Program-made: the position numbers and the translations under genes
Origin: Dicaeum eximium
Lineage: Eukaryota > Chordata > Aves > Passeriformes > Dicaeidae
DNA length: 64,000 nucleotides
Reading direction: 5' to 3'
NCBI GenBank assembly: GCA_013396995.1
Contig: VWZP01006706.1
Coordinates: 62,001 to 126,000, forward strand
Shown: piece after piece, positions 11,286 to 25,258 of the stretch
Numbering within the stretch: the stretch's first letter is position 1
Layout: each line of letters opens with the position of its first letter
Notes under the pieces: model-generated
Databases searched by the model: none
What the model was told of the DNA's origin: nothing
Seen by the model: only the letters and a program-made list of their open reading frames with translations

Positions 11286-12467
11286 GAAAGATAATTTTAA
11301 CTCTGGCAGCCTGGGAGATGGTTTTTTGACCTGACCCATCAATTTAGCTCCCCAAAAAACCCACCAAATAGCAATCAAATAATTGTTTTCTTTTCTTTCT
11401 CTAATGTTACAAAACAGATATAGATTTATCAATTTAGTCCAGCTACTTCTCTTCCTATGCTAACTTCTTTTATTCCTTTAATTTATCTGAGACACTCAAA
11501 TTACAAATAAGAGTTCCACCATTATGCTAAAAGGTCTAGGCAGGTCTTCTGTATTACGATTATTCTTACAATATCAAACCTGGCTGGAACAGCTGTGACT
11601 AAAAGTAATTTTATAAAAGCAAAAATGTTTCCTGAGAGGAACATTGGTTTCAATGAATTTTTCAAAGGAAGGTTTTCTGCAGTCAAGAGCTTCCTGGTCA
11701 CCTCTAATGAGAAAGAGTGAGGAAAAGAGATGAATTAAAAACCTCAGGTATTATTTTGAAAAAAAAATCAATTTTTGACAGAATTCCAGTGTCAAAAGAA
11801 CATTTGTGGCCATTCCAATGGGGAATAGAAACAAAATTTGAGGTTTTAAAAGTTCTCTGCCTCATGTGATGACACTGAGAACCATCGTTTCCAGAATACC
11901 AGTTCATGGTTCAGTGAAACCTTACCGGTTTTTTTCGTGGTCCTTTATGCCACGGAAAGTCTTGAGATACAAAGAACTATCTATACTTTGATACCCGTAA
12001 ACAAAAATGGTAAAATAACGGAGTACAGAAAAAACCCTATGAATTTCATATTAATATATATGAAATTATTTATGTACTGTCTGTTAGCAAGTGTAATTGC
12101 TGGTCAGCCAACACGAAGGATAATACCACATGCTGTGCTTGACTAACTCTTATTATCCTATACTCACTGCTTTATAGTGAGAGTGTAAAGCCCTCAGATT
12201 GATAAGGGTAAAATTGTTCCATAAAAATTATATTACTGTAAAAGATAACTTTGTCTGGGAAATGGCACTAATGGGATTAATGATAGAAAAGCAGTGAGAA
12301 ATCCTTTGTGCTTTATTTCTAGCGGGAAACTGGGACTTGATTGATTCTTGTGGCACCACTGCACAGACTCTCTAACACTACTATCTCATGGAAGTGTGTC
12401 AGAGCTCTCCTCCAGCATGGGATCTGCAGGGAGTCAGCTGGCACAGCTAGCACATGCAGTCCTGCAG
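11286..12467. other. AT-rich non-coding stretch
   Basis: No gene recognised. It contains an AT-rich perfect inverted repeat at 12042-12067. Several ORFs of 65-85 codons lack any domain. Confidence 0.55.
12042..12067. repeat. perfect 10-bp inverted repeat
   Basis: AATTTCATAT at 12042-12051 pairs with ATATGAAATT at 12058-12067 around a 6-base loop. It is entirely AT-rich apart from one G-C pair, so it may be chance or a weak cruciform. Confidence 0.85.
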
Positions 12468-12745
12468 GGAAGGGGGGAAGGAAGGGAGGAAGGAAGTAGG
12501 GAAGGAAGGGAGGATGGAAGGGAGGAAGGGAGGAAGGGAAGAAGGGAGGAAGGAAGTAGGGAGGAAAGAAGGAAGGGANNNNNNNNNNNNNNNNNNNNNN
12601 NNNNNNNNNNNNNNNNNNNNNNNNNNNNNNNNNNNNNNNNNNNNNNNNNNNNNNNNNNNNNNNNNNNNNNNNNNNNNNNNNNNNNNNNNNNNNNNNNNNN
12701 NNNNNAGGAAGGAAGGAAGGAAGGAAGGAAGGAAGGAAGGAAGGA
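12468..12745 (+). repeat. GGAA-rich microsatellite with assembly gap
   Basis: The left side is an imperfect purine array of GGAAGGGA/GGAGGAA units. The right side is pure (GGAA)n to 12745. Between them are 127 N bases (12579-12705). The purity difference between sides suggests a young, expanding tract on the right. True length unknown. Confidence 0.95.
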
Positions 12746-12884
12746 ACTAAAATAGTTTTGATGTGAGTATGGGGATTAAGGAGGAGGACTAGTCCTAAGC
12801 AAAATGCATATTTCCAATGTAGCTCAACTTTTTGTAAGACAATAAGAAATTAAAGAAAACAAAAACAATCTGAAAACATATTAT

Positions 12885-13110
12885 AGTGTAATTATGCTAA
12901 TGCATAACTTCAAAGACCTGTTTGTAAGTTTATGTAAAAGGGTTATAAAGTATGCAAAAATAAATGGAAAGTTACCTGCTTCTCTCTCTTTTCTGTGAAT
13001 ATGCTTGTTTCATTATCAACTTTTTTCCCTCCACAGCACATTTTATAGCCAAAGTGTCATTCCATTACGAATTTTAGCCTCATTTGCATAATGCTAATAG
13101 CACAAAGGCA
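12885..13110. promoter_or_regulatory. possible conserved non-coding element with octamer motifs
   Basis: A POU octamer ATTTGCAT at 13082-13089 runs straight into ATAATGCTAAT. A related 'tatgctaatgcata' lies near 12894. The clustering of octamer-like and TAAT sites is typical of developmental enhancers, but AT-rich DNA produces such sites by chance and no conservation data are available here. Confidence 0.15.
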
Positions 13111-16100
13111 GGTTTGCTTAACTATCCATACAGGAATGGGATTGCTGCAGCTCTGGAAGAAATGGATCCACTTGTTAAAAAAAGAAAAAAAAGAAAGTAG
13201 CTGATACTAGACTGTCAGCCAGAAACAGATTTTGCTGCTAATGCAAACACTTTTATTATCTCAACTAAGCAGACATGTGTCATTAATTCAAAAGAAAACA
13301 TTCCAACAATCCTCTACCTCATAGTGCTTTTATTGTGCACTGGGATGGGGGGTATTACTGAAATAATATAAGAGGACTTCAGTTGAAGGATACAAAAAAA
13401 TCAGAATTAGGACACATTATGGGATTTTATTTTTTCCTTCTTAAAGAGAAAATAGAAAAATCTTCAGTGGTCCCCAGACAAAGTTTCAAACACTTGACAC
13501 TTCAGATGAAGCCAGAAGTACAACATGCCTGCAATGTCTTTATTGCTGTTAGTGGGAATTCAAGGCACAGAGGCAGGCAATGAAGATTATCCTAATGTTA
13601 TTGTAAAGAGATCTTTTCATCAGAATGAAATGGTTAAAACAATTCTTATTTTAAATTATGTCACACCGCTTGACGCAAAAATTACATTTTGTCTGTTAAG
13701 GAGAATTTTAATCTTTTGAAGTTTTATAGATTGGATTCTCTGTACACACACAAAGAAATAAACAAAATAACCCTTTAACAAAATTATGAAACAATTCTAC
13801 ATACAAGAAAATACATCAAAAGTTTTCTAGATATTTTCTGACTTTATGATAGTGACATAATCCATATTCTAAAAGATAAAGGAGAAATTTAACCATATTA
13901 GGAAGCTTGTTACCTATAACAAGAATATATTTTTAAAATATGCTATATAGTTTTCAGCAAGTTTTTTGGCAACTTGATGTTTGCAAACAAAAATAGGATT
14001 GATGTGGACAAGTTAGTATGAAACTCTATAAAACATAAAAATATAATATATACCATCAAGAAAATTATAGTCTTCCTGCAAAGGACGTCTTTTAAGTTTT
14101 CTTCATTTTCTCCAGTTGGTGTTTGTAGTTTCTAATATCATTAAAAAAAAACAACAAAGAAACAAATCCCCACCACTGGTTCTTAGGAGAAGTAGTCTAC
14201 AGAAAAGAAAACATTTTTAGCTGTATATGTATATTATATGAAAGCATATAAGATCATCTTTAGGTGCACAAAAGAAATTTATCCTATTATTGGTCACAAA
14301 AGAAGCCACTTGCTTTATTGAAAGCATCTAATAATTCTGGAAAGATTTTAAAGTCTGCTGAAATATGTAAATTGTAAAAAATGTTTAATGTTATAATGGA
14401 ATGGATTACATGTCATGGTTCTAAGCAAGGAAATATATGCAAGAGCTAAGATTAAATAACAAACACTAACCGCACTTTGTGATGGGAGTTCAGAAGTATG
14501 ATATAGGAGATTAAAAAGGAAAATTACAAAAGCCACTTGTCTCCAAAGAATTTCACAAAAGAAAGAAGAATAAAATCTCTTAATTAACATTGTTTTATAG
14601 GGCAGAGTGAGTTCTTGATAAAAAAAAAAAAGCAAAAATTACATGAGAGTATAAAAAAGACAGATTCTAATAGCACCATGTGGCCCAAACCTGTCAGAAT
14701 TAAAGGTATTTGCAGTGGTTAATTATTGAACTATGTTCAGTTGTTTCTGCAAGAAAAATAGGACCAAATGCATTTCAAGCAGATATTCTCAGGGGAACCA
14801 GGCGTGTAAAGTGCTTGTGAAGTGTCAATTCAGAATGCCTTTTCCTACTAAGCATGTCAAAATCAGTTAATTATATTTGGTAGCATTGTTTTTCAACTTG
14901 CCTGTCATTTAATCTATATTTTTTAAAACCACTTAGATAAATTGTTTCTATCAAAAGTTAAATTTTCATTTCTTGAGGCAGATTTTGTTCGCATAATTCT
15001 TGTTAGTCAGCACAAATATTTAATAAAAATTTATATAAGGTCTCTTGTAAACTGAATACAAATAAAATGTACAGAGAACAAAAATAGAAATGTTCAAGCT
15101 CCTACAATGAAATAAAGAGGAAAAATGTCCTGATTTTAAGGTCGTTTTGGATCTTGATAAATACAAAAATGTCCTGTTTACCCTACCAGCTCTGGGCATA
15201 CGTGAGACAACTAGGAACAGAAATAAGATGTGACTTAGCTATCTAAATACTTCTCTTCACAGTGCAAAACAGATCAATGGATCAGTGTCAAAATTTTCAT
15301 GGAAAAAAAAGAATGCTTCAAAACTGATGCCCAAAATATCTGGCTTACGTGTAGGAAGCTCAAATGTGATATTGGCAAAAAGTAATCCTGTCATGTTGAG
15401 ATAGGATTGGTTGCTCAGAATCATATGGGACTTGTATTTTACAGTATTAATCTACTTTCAAAAGTGAACCAAAGATCAGTGTTTTCTTTAAAATAAGCTT
15501 TACTTTAAATATTTTTTTCTGAATATGAGTATATTTAGACCACTGCTCCACAGCATAGGCAACCAGGGAATTCTACAGTTTTCTGCCCTCACTAGTGACT
15601 CTGGGCTGTAGAAGTTAGTTCTTTCAGAGAGAAATTATTTTCAATTTATATCCTGTTATCCTTCCAGACTGAAGTGTTGTACTGATTTATTACTATTCCA
15701 TAATTAACAGGTAATAAAAAACTAGGTACTTATGAGAAAAAAGAAAAATATAAACTGAACTGTTGTATGCTTGCAACGTTGATACAGACGTGCAAATTTC
15801 TAAACCTCCTTTGCTAACAGATCTCAGATGGCTGGCTTACACATATAGATGCACATGCACACAGACAGGTTTGCATGTAGCCAGCCTTTTCCTCCTCAGG
15901 GTCCCCAGGGTTTCTCTGCACTGTCTTACTGCAGTGGGCCAGTTGGGACAGCAGATAAACCCTTTTACTTACAGTAGTTATTTAATAGGTATTAGATCTA
16001 CCTCCAGCTCTCAGGACTGTTATGTATTTTATATTAATCTCTGCCAGACAAATTGTTTGGAGACTACATGCAGATATAATGAGTCTCTCAGCATGAGAGT

Positions 16101-16680
16101 TTAGCTTGGACACTTCTGTAAAATAAAAACACATGGTTTCAAGGACCTTAACATAGAGAACGGATTTCAGTCTGCATTCCCAACATTCTCACTAATAGCT
16201 TATCATTTGAACTATTTAGAAAGAAAAGCAGAGATTCTTTCACTTATACTGTGAAAAAAAATTAGAATATCCTACTGAATTCTGTGCAGTGCACAATATC
16301 TAAGACATACTTGGGGAACTCCTGCATGAATTAATTCTCTTGAGTGTGCACAGAAGCAGGACCTAGTGACTATGTGACTGAACTGCCAAGAGCTACTACA
16401 GTGCCAATGGAACATTGCTTATTGAGAATTAGACAGTAAATGGAGTACTTTAGCAATGCAATTAAATTCTGCTTAAAATTAGTTTTACAATAGCTACTAG
16501 GAGTTTTCTTGTTTTCTGTTTCACAAATATGATCTTCAACCCCTCTATCATTTAGGAAACCTTCTTGAAAATACCATGTGTTTAGAAAATATAATTAATT
16601 TTGATTTCTGTAAATACAATAGAAATGTTCCCCTATACTTTTGAGAGATGATATAGTTATTTCAAAGAGCAATAAAAAGA

Positions 16681-16716
16681 CATATAAAATAAAATAAAAT
16701 ATAAAATAAAATAAAG
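16681..16716 (+). repeat. (ATAAA)n-like microsatellite
   Basis: Imperfect tandem units of AAAAT/ATAAA over about 35 bases. Confidence 0.8.
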
Positions 16717-19700
16717 TGCGTTTTTTTATTTGTTTGCTTTCATTAAGTAAGGCCATCTCCTGAGGCTGTTATTTCAGTATATTGTACTTAGGAGTTTAAT
16801 AGCTATCTATTTGCATTGCTTTGGTTATTATAACTGAGATTGCCAGAAATATTCTTAAAAGATGTTTATCTGTAGTTGAGAGCTAAATAAATGTGCAGTT
16901 CAAAGAGAAAATATATTTTCATTTCTGTTTACATCAAAGATCAGATATTTTCTAAGTGACTTCTGTTTGGTTAGGAAATGAGACACCAAGCAATGAGAAC
17001 TGAGGCAGAATCATCATATTCACAAAGATGCCACAGATGTTTCTCAGGAGCTGGATTTGGACAAACAGCATTAAGGAAGACTCAGGAATAAACAGTTATT
17101 ATAAGTTTGCCTTCTGACAAAAAGCAAGTCTTTCTTCTTTCCTGAAGGTGTTTTCTTAGCTCCAGCCATATTTCCATACATAGCCCAACCCTGTTCCATT
17201 TCATTTTCAGACTGTACACCTACCAAGCTTTGCATGAATTTACTGTGTTCACATTCACCCATTCAAACTGTGCAAGATTAAACCATTTAAGCCATAATAT
17301 CTTATGTTTTAAAAAACATACGTTATTACAATATGCAGATTAAAAAATTGTTTTGATGCAATTGCAAGATTTGCTTTATAGGTAGCCTACAGTAATAGGT
17401 CATAATGGTCTTCTGGAATGAAAATGAAGCAGAAAACTCTTTTTCCCATTACCTATTTTACTGTAAGGTAAGTGCACATGGTTCCTATAGACTGGCTAAT
17501 GTGTTCTGAGCTTCTACACTTCTTGATCACAATTATTTTATGTGCCCATTCCTTTAATGACTCTTGGAAAACAGTCACTGCATTTCAGCTACTTGTGCCA
17601 AAAATGAAGAGAACAGGCTGCTTCTGAGTGAGAACTTTCTTGTTAATTATTGAACTGTTGCCTTTGAGACCTTCTGACACAGTTGCTGGCATAAGAAATG
17701 AAGTTAAAACTGGGCAAGAAAAAGAGAAATGTGGCACTGACAGTGGCACATCACCTCTTCAATACGTGGCTTATTCACCAAGAAAAGGATTCCTAGATAA
17801 TTTTTTTTTTTTTGCTTCTCTAACTGATTTTAACTTTCTACTCTAACTCATTTTTTTCTTGACCTCATTCTCACTCATTAGAGTTAGCTGTGAAGATCTT
17901 TTAAATAGTTCTCCAATACCAAATAACACTTACAGCCTGTTGCTTGTAGATGTCCAGAAAAACACCAGATGGTTGATTCTGTTCATTTTAGATGGAGATT
18001 ATATCACACCTGAACTGTCTTAGTACAGAGATGCCTAAAGTTCTTTTTTCCTCACTACTGTTTTATTGAATAAACAGATGTTTCACTTCTGAAAACCCCA
18101 GACAGAAATCCAAGAAGCTCAAATAAGCCATGAATGAAAGTCTTCTGTCTCTAACTGCAAAATACCTGAACTTTAACCCAGTCAATTTGCTTCATCCCAC
18201 TTAAATTTAAGATTTAAAAGCATCCTGTAACATTGCAACATCATTTATGTCTTGACAAGCAGAACCCTCAGCATTAACTCAGTCCTTTCCTTTTCCATAA
18301 CTTTGCTAAATAAAATTTCCATCATCAAAACAATTAACAAACTATCTAAGAAACTACTAGAAATGTTGACTTCAAAGAAGAAAATTGGAATCCAACACTT
18401 AAAGCAATATACTTAAATCCTGAAGATACTCAACATTTTCCACCTGAAATAATCCACTATAATCCCTTTATTTAGAAGCACTTCTTACCTACATTTTTTG
18501 GGATATATAATTTAAAAACAAGTTTCAGGCCAAGTGGATTAGAAAGATAAACCCATCTTAAAGTCTCACTGATTTCCAAATTATTATCGTAGAACAAAGT
18601 CTCCTATCTTCACTCAGATGTATTACCAGTAGCAAAGCCAGATTGTACCTACATCTCCAGCAATAATTGTCAGTGACTAATTACAGGAGAAGAAGGAGTA
18701 GGGGTGAAGGATCACATGTTTTATGTTACCTAATAATGAATATTTCTAACTTTTTTATTTGCCTGGCCATTATTATTCCATATATCAACATTGCAAACTC
18801 TTCTCACTCACCCTTCTCTGCCTCTCCCTTTGTTTTTCCTTTTTAACCCCTGCACTAATGATTCTAAGACAAGGTTATGATTGTTAACTATTCTTTTCTT
18901 TAATCTATTTAATTTATCTTTTGCCAAGTTGGCTAAAAATCAACCTCACAGAGAAAAAAGATAACTCTTTAAAATATGCTAATTTGAAAATAAAGGTCTC
19001 CCATGCATATTTTCATTTTAAAACAGAAGTGCTACTTTAATGGTTTTCCAAGTTGTTTTTCTCCCAGAAATTTAAAATACATACTTAGAATTATTTTTTC
19101 ATATACTTTGAGAAATAAATTATTCTCTCTTCAGATTAAGTAGTTTCTGTCAAGCTATTACATACAAAAGTTTATATTTTTTATTTTTACAAAAACTTAT
19201 AGCAAAGCACCAAAATCACCCAAGCACTCTGGATGACAACAGGTAGGTCCCCTCTAAATCTGAATACCAAACTGCACAGTGATCAGTAGCAAGGAAAGCA
19301 TGTCTGAACTCTTTTATTAAAATTCCATTTTCTAAGCATCAGTTGGTGCACATGCATCTGGCCAGCCTAAATGCAAATTGTACTTGAAGGAGAGAAGTTG
19401 GTATAATTCAGAAAATTGAAAATCTGTGTTCTCAACTGTGCAAGACTACAAACCATATCTCCTTCCTAAAATGTGCTTCACAAAGATTTTTCTTGTTGAT
19501 GATAGAGTCCTTATGACGAACTTACTGACCTTTTAATTTGGAACAGTACAGTGACTAAACTTTCAGCTCTCCACAACTCGCCATGCTTAATGCCATTAAG
19601 CATGTTATGTTTAACTGGTTCATAACCTGCATTGTATGAAAGTTTTTAGCTGTGTTTGGCTCCCCTGCTACGACATCCATGCCAAGAAGGTTATCCCTAA

Positions 19701-22700
19701 AAGATCCTCAAGTAAAATTTTGGTCTTGACTGGTCAACAACACTTCAATTCAAGATCTCACCTGCAGTTTGGAAATTGGCATTTGACATTAATTGCAGAC
19801 CTATCTAATACATATGCTTTGATTTTAATTCTGAAGCCAAGATTTAATACTTTTTCAAATGAGAAAGATACAAAATATTTTATGATTCTCTTAAAAATTC
19901 TTGAATACTTTGGCGACACAAACAACAGCAGTGACCAGATTATATAGGACTGTGTGGAAAAAGTGGTTTACTTGTTTCTTTCTGTTCTTATGTAAATAAC
20001 TTGCAATTTCAAAATAAAAAAAATATGAAAAAATATGAACAAATATGGAGCTGGTGAAGACGAACAGAAGAATTGCTTGAGATCCAACAATTTTCTTTTC
20101 TATGTAGCATACAATATGATAGAAAGAAAAAAGATGAAAATTATATTGTATTATTGTATCAGTGAAAACAATGAAAAAAAAAAAGGATAAACTGATAGTA
20201 ACATTGTTCCAAAGGGCTGAAAAAGGGTTTCTTTCTCTTGATAATACTTTTGATCAGTTTTGCTTTCTGAAAGATACAATCTCAAAATCTCTACACTTAT
20301 GTGAATGTTTTGTGCGAATCATCAATTTCTGACAGAAAAAGAATTCTCTCTGACCTGCTCTTTGGGTAATTTCTGTCCCAGTCATGCCTACCATCCTGGC
20401 AGTGGTTTTCCCTCTCTCATGCCATGTCTTATCTCTCTTGTCTCTGTTCAGCCTGAGTATTCCCTGTTGGGAGGGCTCATTTTTTGAATCTCTTGGATGA
20501 TGGATATTTTCAGAGCACCAGTAGTGAAAAGCCTTCACTTAGATCAGTCATACACCTCTGGGTACACATCTGTGTTGTCAAACTCTGACTGCTGCTTCTT
20601 TTCTCAACATCTGACCATAATACAACTTTTTACCTCATATTATAGTTATAGTATGCAGTTACTCAGAGCAGAGGGATTTCCCCTTCTGCAGCTATTATTT
20701 TTCACTGCTCTTGATGCTTAGTGACAGTTTATCTGCACCCAACTCTTTTTTCACAGAATACTTAGAGCCAATATACAAAAGGACGGTCTGACCAGCTGTT
20801 TTTTAAAGAAAAATATTTATTTATGTACAGTTCTGTTGTTAATTAAATATACAAATTTATACAGCTCTAAGTGTTCTGAAGAATAAAAAAATGAACAAGA
20901 ATAAAAAGCCCACAGATTTTGGGTTGCACTATCAGGGAAATTTCCTGAAGTCCTTGTTTAGGGTAGGTAACTCAAACGTTTACTTACCATGTTATCAAGG
21001 CCATGACACAGTTTTCTCCTGTTCTCATAGTGTTTGCTGAAAATATTTTACCTTTTCATACTACAAAGTAATGTTCTTTCTGATAGCATTCAGATGCAGT
21101 ATTGTTCTGATTTATTGAAACTTCTCCTGAATTTAAATGCTTACTTATGTCATTAAGGAAATGAGTTTATGATAAACTAAGGTGCTTGTGACATGGATCA
21201 TTGTGCTAATGATCAATATCTCAGTCTTGTAGAAATTGCTGCTCTTGAAGAAGGCATTTATAGATGCCAATTACAGGCTATTATGTTGTCATTTCAAGCT
21301 AGTTTATTGCAAATTCATTAGTATTAGCTGTTTCAGACATTTTAGTGCAAAAGGAGAAATGAAATAATTTCGAAAAGTCATATACTGAATCATGAGTGAA
21401 GTAACATATGTGCAACACAGTTTTAAACAAAACAACTGAAAAATTCACCTACATATTTTTACTGATGGTTAAAAAACATTTTGTATAACAGTCATGAGGT
21501 GTATGCAACATAGTTAACAAGAATACACAAGATAGGCTGTGTAAAGTTTGTGGAAATAAAAACATCAGCTTTTAAATTCAGGATTTCTTTCCCTTTCATA
21601 GGTCTAATTAGCATGCTTTGGTTCTTTGGTGAAAGGTCATGTTCTGACAAAAGCCACTTGTCAAACTAGGTAATGGAAGCATCTGTGACAGCAGAGTTTA
21701 GCATATGTGACCATTTTCACAATGTCTAATAAATTATTTTACAGAGTGATTTCAAAAAGAATGTGGTGGCTTAATGAAATTTATAAACTTGAGAAATACT
21801 TTTGTCAGGCATGGAAGTGAGATAAGTTAACGTAGTCAGGAATGCAGTCTAGGTTGAAGCAATGTAGAATGGAAATACCATGAGAATAAATCAGAAGTTT
21901 AGAAAAAATCTTAGGAAAGGAGAGTGTGGATATTGCAATTCGGTAAGATGGAAAAAGACAAAAGCTAAATAAATAATTTGGCCTTTACGTGCCCCAGTAC
22001 CCATAGAAAACACTCTAGAATCAGTGATCAGTGATAAGTCATTTGAAAAATTTACACATAAATACAATAAATTCAGATTTATATAGGACAAAAATATTTT
22101 AGTGGTGATGACATTTACATTTTATCCAAAATGTTAACAACTTATTTGATGAAAGTCTAAAACTGAAAAGTAGTTTAAAGTAGAGTCTGGTTTTAGAGTT
22201 AGCTTTATGTTAACATTATGTTCCTCTATATAAAGAATGGAAAGCCATAGAAAATGAGGGTATAATAGGAATATGAAATATGTCTTCATTAAGTTCATTA
22301 CAGTTGCTACTAAAATAATTTCTTGTGCAAAGGAGGGGAGATAAATCTTTCCTGCTGAAATCTGAATAGTCTAGATAAAATTATTTCTTCCTATTGGGGG
22401 TTATCTTTGCATATTCTGAACAAAATTAGCTTTCACATGGCCTAAATAAAAGTCTCTGAAAATCAGGAAGCAAGGATACTCCTTTTATTCTAACTGGGTT
22501 AAAAGTGCATATTGACAAAGGGGTTCACTTTGCTTTCTTTTAGCACTATTACTCTTTATATAATAAAGTTTACTTCCTCTGTAATTTAAATTTAGCAGGA
22601 ATTGTGATAAAGCACACTCCATTTCTTCATCACTGTATGGCAAGAAAGTAGGGTTCAGAATCTCATGAGTAAGGAATTAGACTGCATCAGATATTGAACC

Positions 22701-23648
22701 AAGTCTTGCTAAAAAACTGTGATTTAGGGGAAACCACACAGTGTTATGCATCCCAGTTAATGATTACCATAGAAAAGTAAGGCATTTAATAGTTTGTCTA
22801 GAGTTAATGGAGAGAGAAAAGCACCTGAAAAGGGGGTTCCTTATTTCTATATCAAATCTTGCCATTTTTTCTCCTCAACTTTGGTTCAAAGAAGTTAAAT
22901 AGGAATGATAATTCCCCACATTTTCTAGCTTCATCTTCTTTTGCAAGTTAAGAATTTTAAACTTTGTGGAGAGATAGCTATCAGCATCTTGTCAATGCTT
23001 TGTACTGTATATCAAAAATTAACTGGTAAATATGTGGATTCATAAAGTAACTGCACCCCAGTTTTCCACACCATCAATTTAGCAGATTAGGAAAATACAA
23101 AAATCCCGTTTTAAAAATTATAGGGTATGATTGATTAATTAGAGAAATAGCATCTGGTAATTTAATTGCAGCACATGTTTACCATAAAGCATTCTATGAT
23201 CTGCTGCATGATGTGATAAGAAGTTTATAATAATCAGAATAGAATGTATTCTGAATTATTCATTTTCTAAATATTAGCAAAAAAGCAAAACAGTTTATCC
23301 TATATTTTCAGTATTAACAATGGAATTACTAGACTTGTTTATTGAGTCAGTCTTTAGCAAACCTCTTGAAAATGTAGATGTCATTTCTTCCTACATCTTG
23401 CAGTTGAGTCAGCATCAATATACAATATTAATTAGCACACTCTGCATGACCTCTACTGCTTCCTTTGCCACCAGTAGTTTATAATTGTGACTCGTTCTCT
23501 TACACAGTGCTTAAACAGTTAAAGGAAAAGTGGCTTTTTTTAAGCGTGTTGCTCACAAGGCAGCCCAAAAGTTCAAAAGATAACAAGAACTTCTTACTGT
23601 TAAGGAATTAGAAAATGTATTTGCAAATATGTGTCTAATGGCAGTTGT

Positions 23649-23706
23649 CAGAAGCAATTAGTTTCAAATACATTTCACAGTTTAATCATGCTGTGAAATG
23701 CTTCTG
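23649..23706. repeat. nested inverted repeat (hairpin)
   Basis: The inner arms CATTTCACAG (23671-23680) and CTGTGAAATG (23691-23700) are perfect complements around a 10-base loop. Outer arms CAGAAG (23649-23654) and CTTCTG (23701-23706) extend the stem, with a one-sided 16-base bulge. Arms of mixed composition make chance less likely than for the AT-only palindromes. It could be a remnant of a small inverted-repeat element or an RNA hairpin. Confidence 0.8.
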
Positions 23707-24711
23707 AACTTTAAGGATTCAGACTTAATAATACGATGCAGTTTCCTATTAAAGAGCATGAAAAATACTGGAGAAAGATTAATTCTAACAGATTAAACTA
23801 GTATACAGTATTTAGGTCCCATTCATTAGTTTATAAATTCTGACTTCCTCAAAAGAGTATCAAGTGGTCATATAGTGACCCCAAGTCCTGGAATTTTAAT
23901 TTAGCTTTAATTTAATGGAAGACATCTAAAATGTTCTTTATTTAGGTTTTCTTTTAAAGATTCAAATGGACCATGAGTAAACTAGTTAATGATCAGACAA
24001 AAATTACCATCTACATCAGTGCTCATTATGAGGATTCTGTGACACAATGATTCCCCTTATTGATTTGTCCTTATTCAGCATCCTGGCTGTTAAGAGTCAC
24101 AAAGAATAAATCCTGAAGAAACATAAAGATTGTCTGAGTTTCAGGAGAGAAAAAAAGTGTTTTCATTTGAAAAATGTAATTCAGAGAAGCTGCTAACAGC
24201 AAATGAAGACACAGAGTGATGTTGGAGATGAGAGATGTTCTGAGATGAATGTGTAAAATGAGAAAGGGTGTATTTTAAACAGTCAGGTAATGAAATGGGC
24301 CTAGTATTGATAGGAACACAAAAAGAAGAAAAGTAAAATAAAAGGAGAAATGAAAATGCATGTCACACTTAAAGTCAGACTGTAAAGATAAACTGCACAG
24401 AAAATAGTAATAATCAAGATTTATATGACATGTATTGCTTAACTGTAATATACTTTTACATTAAATACTTTTTAATGGGGATGCATGGGACAGTGTCCCC
24501 TAAGAGACTAAAGAAGATTTCTTCTTTATTTATTTATTTATTATTTCTTCTTTTATTGATTCAAACCATCAGGTCATGATGGCAGTGGTTTCTTTAGAGG
24601 ACTGTTCTCCCTCCTTTCAGAGCCTGGGGACTGTGTGAAAACAAAATATGAAAATTGCTGTAAGATTTAATGGCAGTTTAAAAAACTGTAAAAGAGAGAT
24701 TATTGAACCAC

Positions 24712-25174
24712 ACAAGAGATTCCAATGAAGGCCCATTACAGTGACTAAAGGATTGAGGCATCTGTTATGTAAGGGAAAGTTGTGAGAACTGGAGATGTTT
24801 AGCATAGAGAAGAGAAGGTTTATGAGCATCTCATAAATATGTACAAACACCAAGGGCAGGTGCAATGAAGATGGAGCCAGGCTGTTTTCAGTGATGCCCA
24901 GTGATTGACAAGAGCTGATGGGCACAGTCTGAAACAGCATGTTCTTTATGAACAACAGGAAAAATGTTTTTACTGTGAGGGTGACTGAGAACTGGCATAA
25001 TTTGCCCAGCAAAGTTGTGGATGGAGTCTCCATCCTTAGAGATAATGAAAGCCATCTGGACACAGTGTTGAGGAACTAGCTCCAGGTCACCCTGCTGGAG
25101 CAGAGGGGTTGGACCACATGGTGTCCAGAGATCCTTTTCAATTTCAACCATTCTTTGATTCTCTGATTGTCTGA
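24712..25174 (+). mobile_element. CR1 LINE, ORF2 end through 3' terminus
   Basis: Sense-strand CR1: it starts near the 'ccaatgaaggccc...gattgaggcatctg' part of ORF2 and passes through degenerate coding sequence. It then has 'tttactgtgagggtgactgagaac', 'gttgtggatggagtctccatcc' and 'ggggttggaccacatgg', and ends in degenerate ATTCTNTG repeats (ttctttgattctctgattg). It is 5'-truncated and full of stops, and is the first member of a dense repeat cluster. Confidence 0.9.
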
Positions 25175-25258
25175 TACAGGTTAATTCACATGAAGTTACC
25201 TTTTCTTTTCCACTCAGGAACATCAGTGGCCAGAAATCATTTTTAGCTCTTAGCATAT

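Larger units (their letters stand above)
12746..24711. other. long AT-rich stretch without genes
   Basis: About 12 kb with no gene, RNA or transposon that I can identify. Open frames are all short (under about 115 codons), AT-driven and without domains. It contains octamer-type motifs near 13.1 kb, an ATAAA-type microsatellite at 16.7 kb and a strong hairpin at 23.65 kb. It is probably intronic or a gene desert. Confidence 0.5.

Noticed and set aside
12348..12755. 135-codon Gly/Arg/Lys/Glu-rich frame
   Set aside because: It is a translation of the GGAA microsatellite including N bases.
17383..17466. Possible exon ending at a GTAAGTG donor at 17467
   Set aside because: All frames from the nearest acceptor contain stops. 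A start at about 17404 gives only 21 unremarkable codons, and the acceptor is weak.
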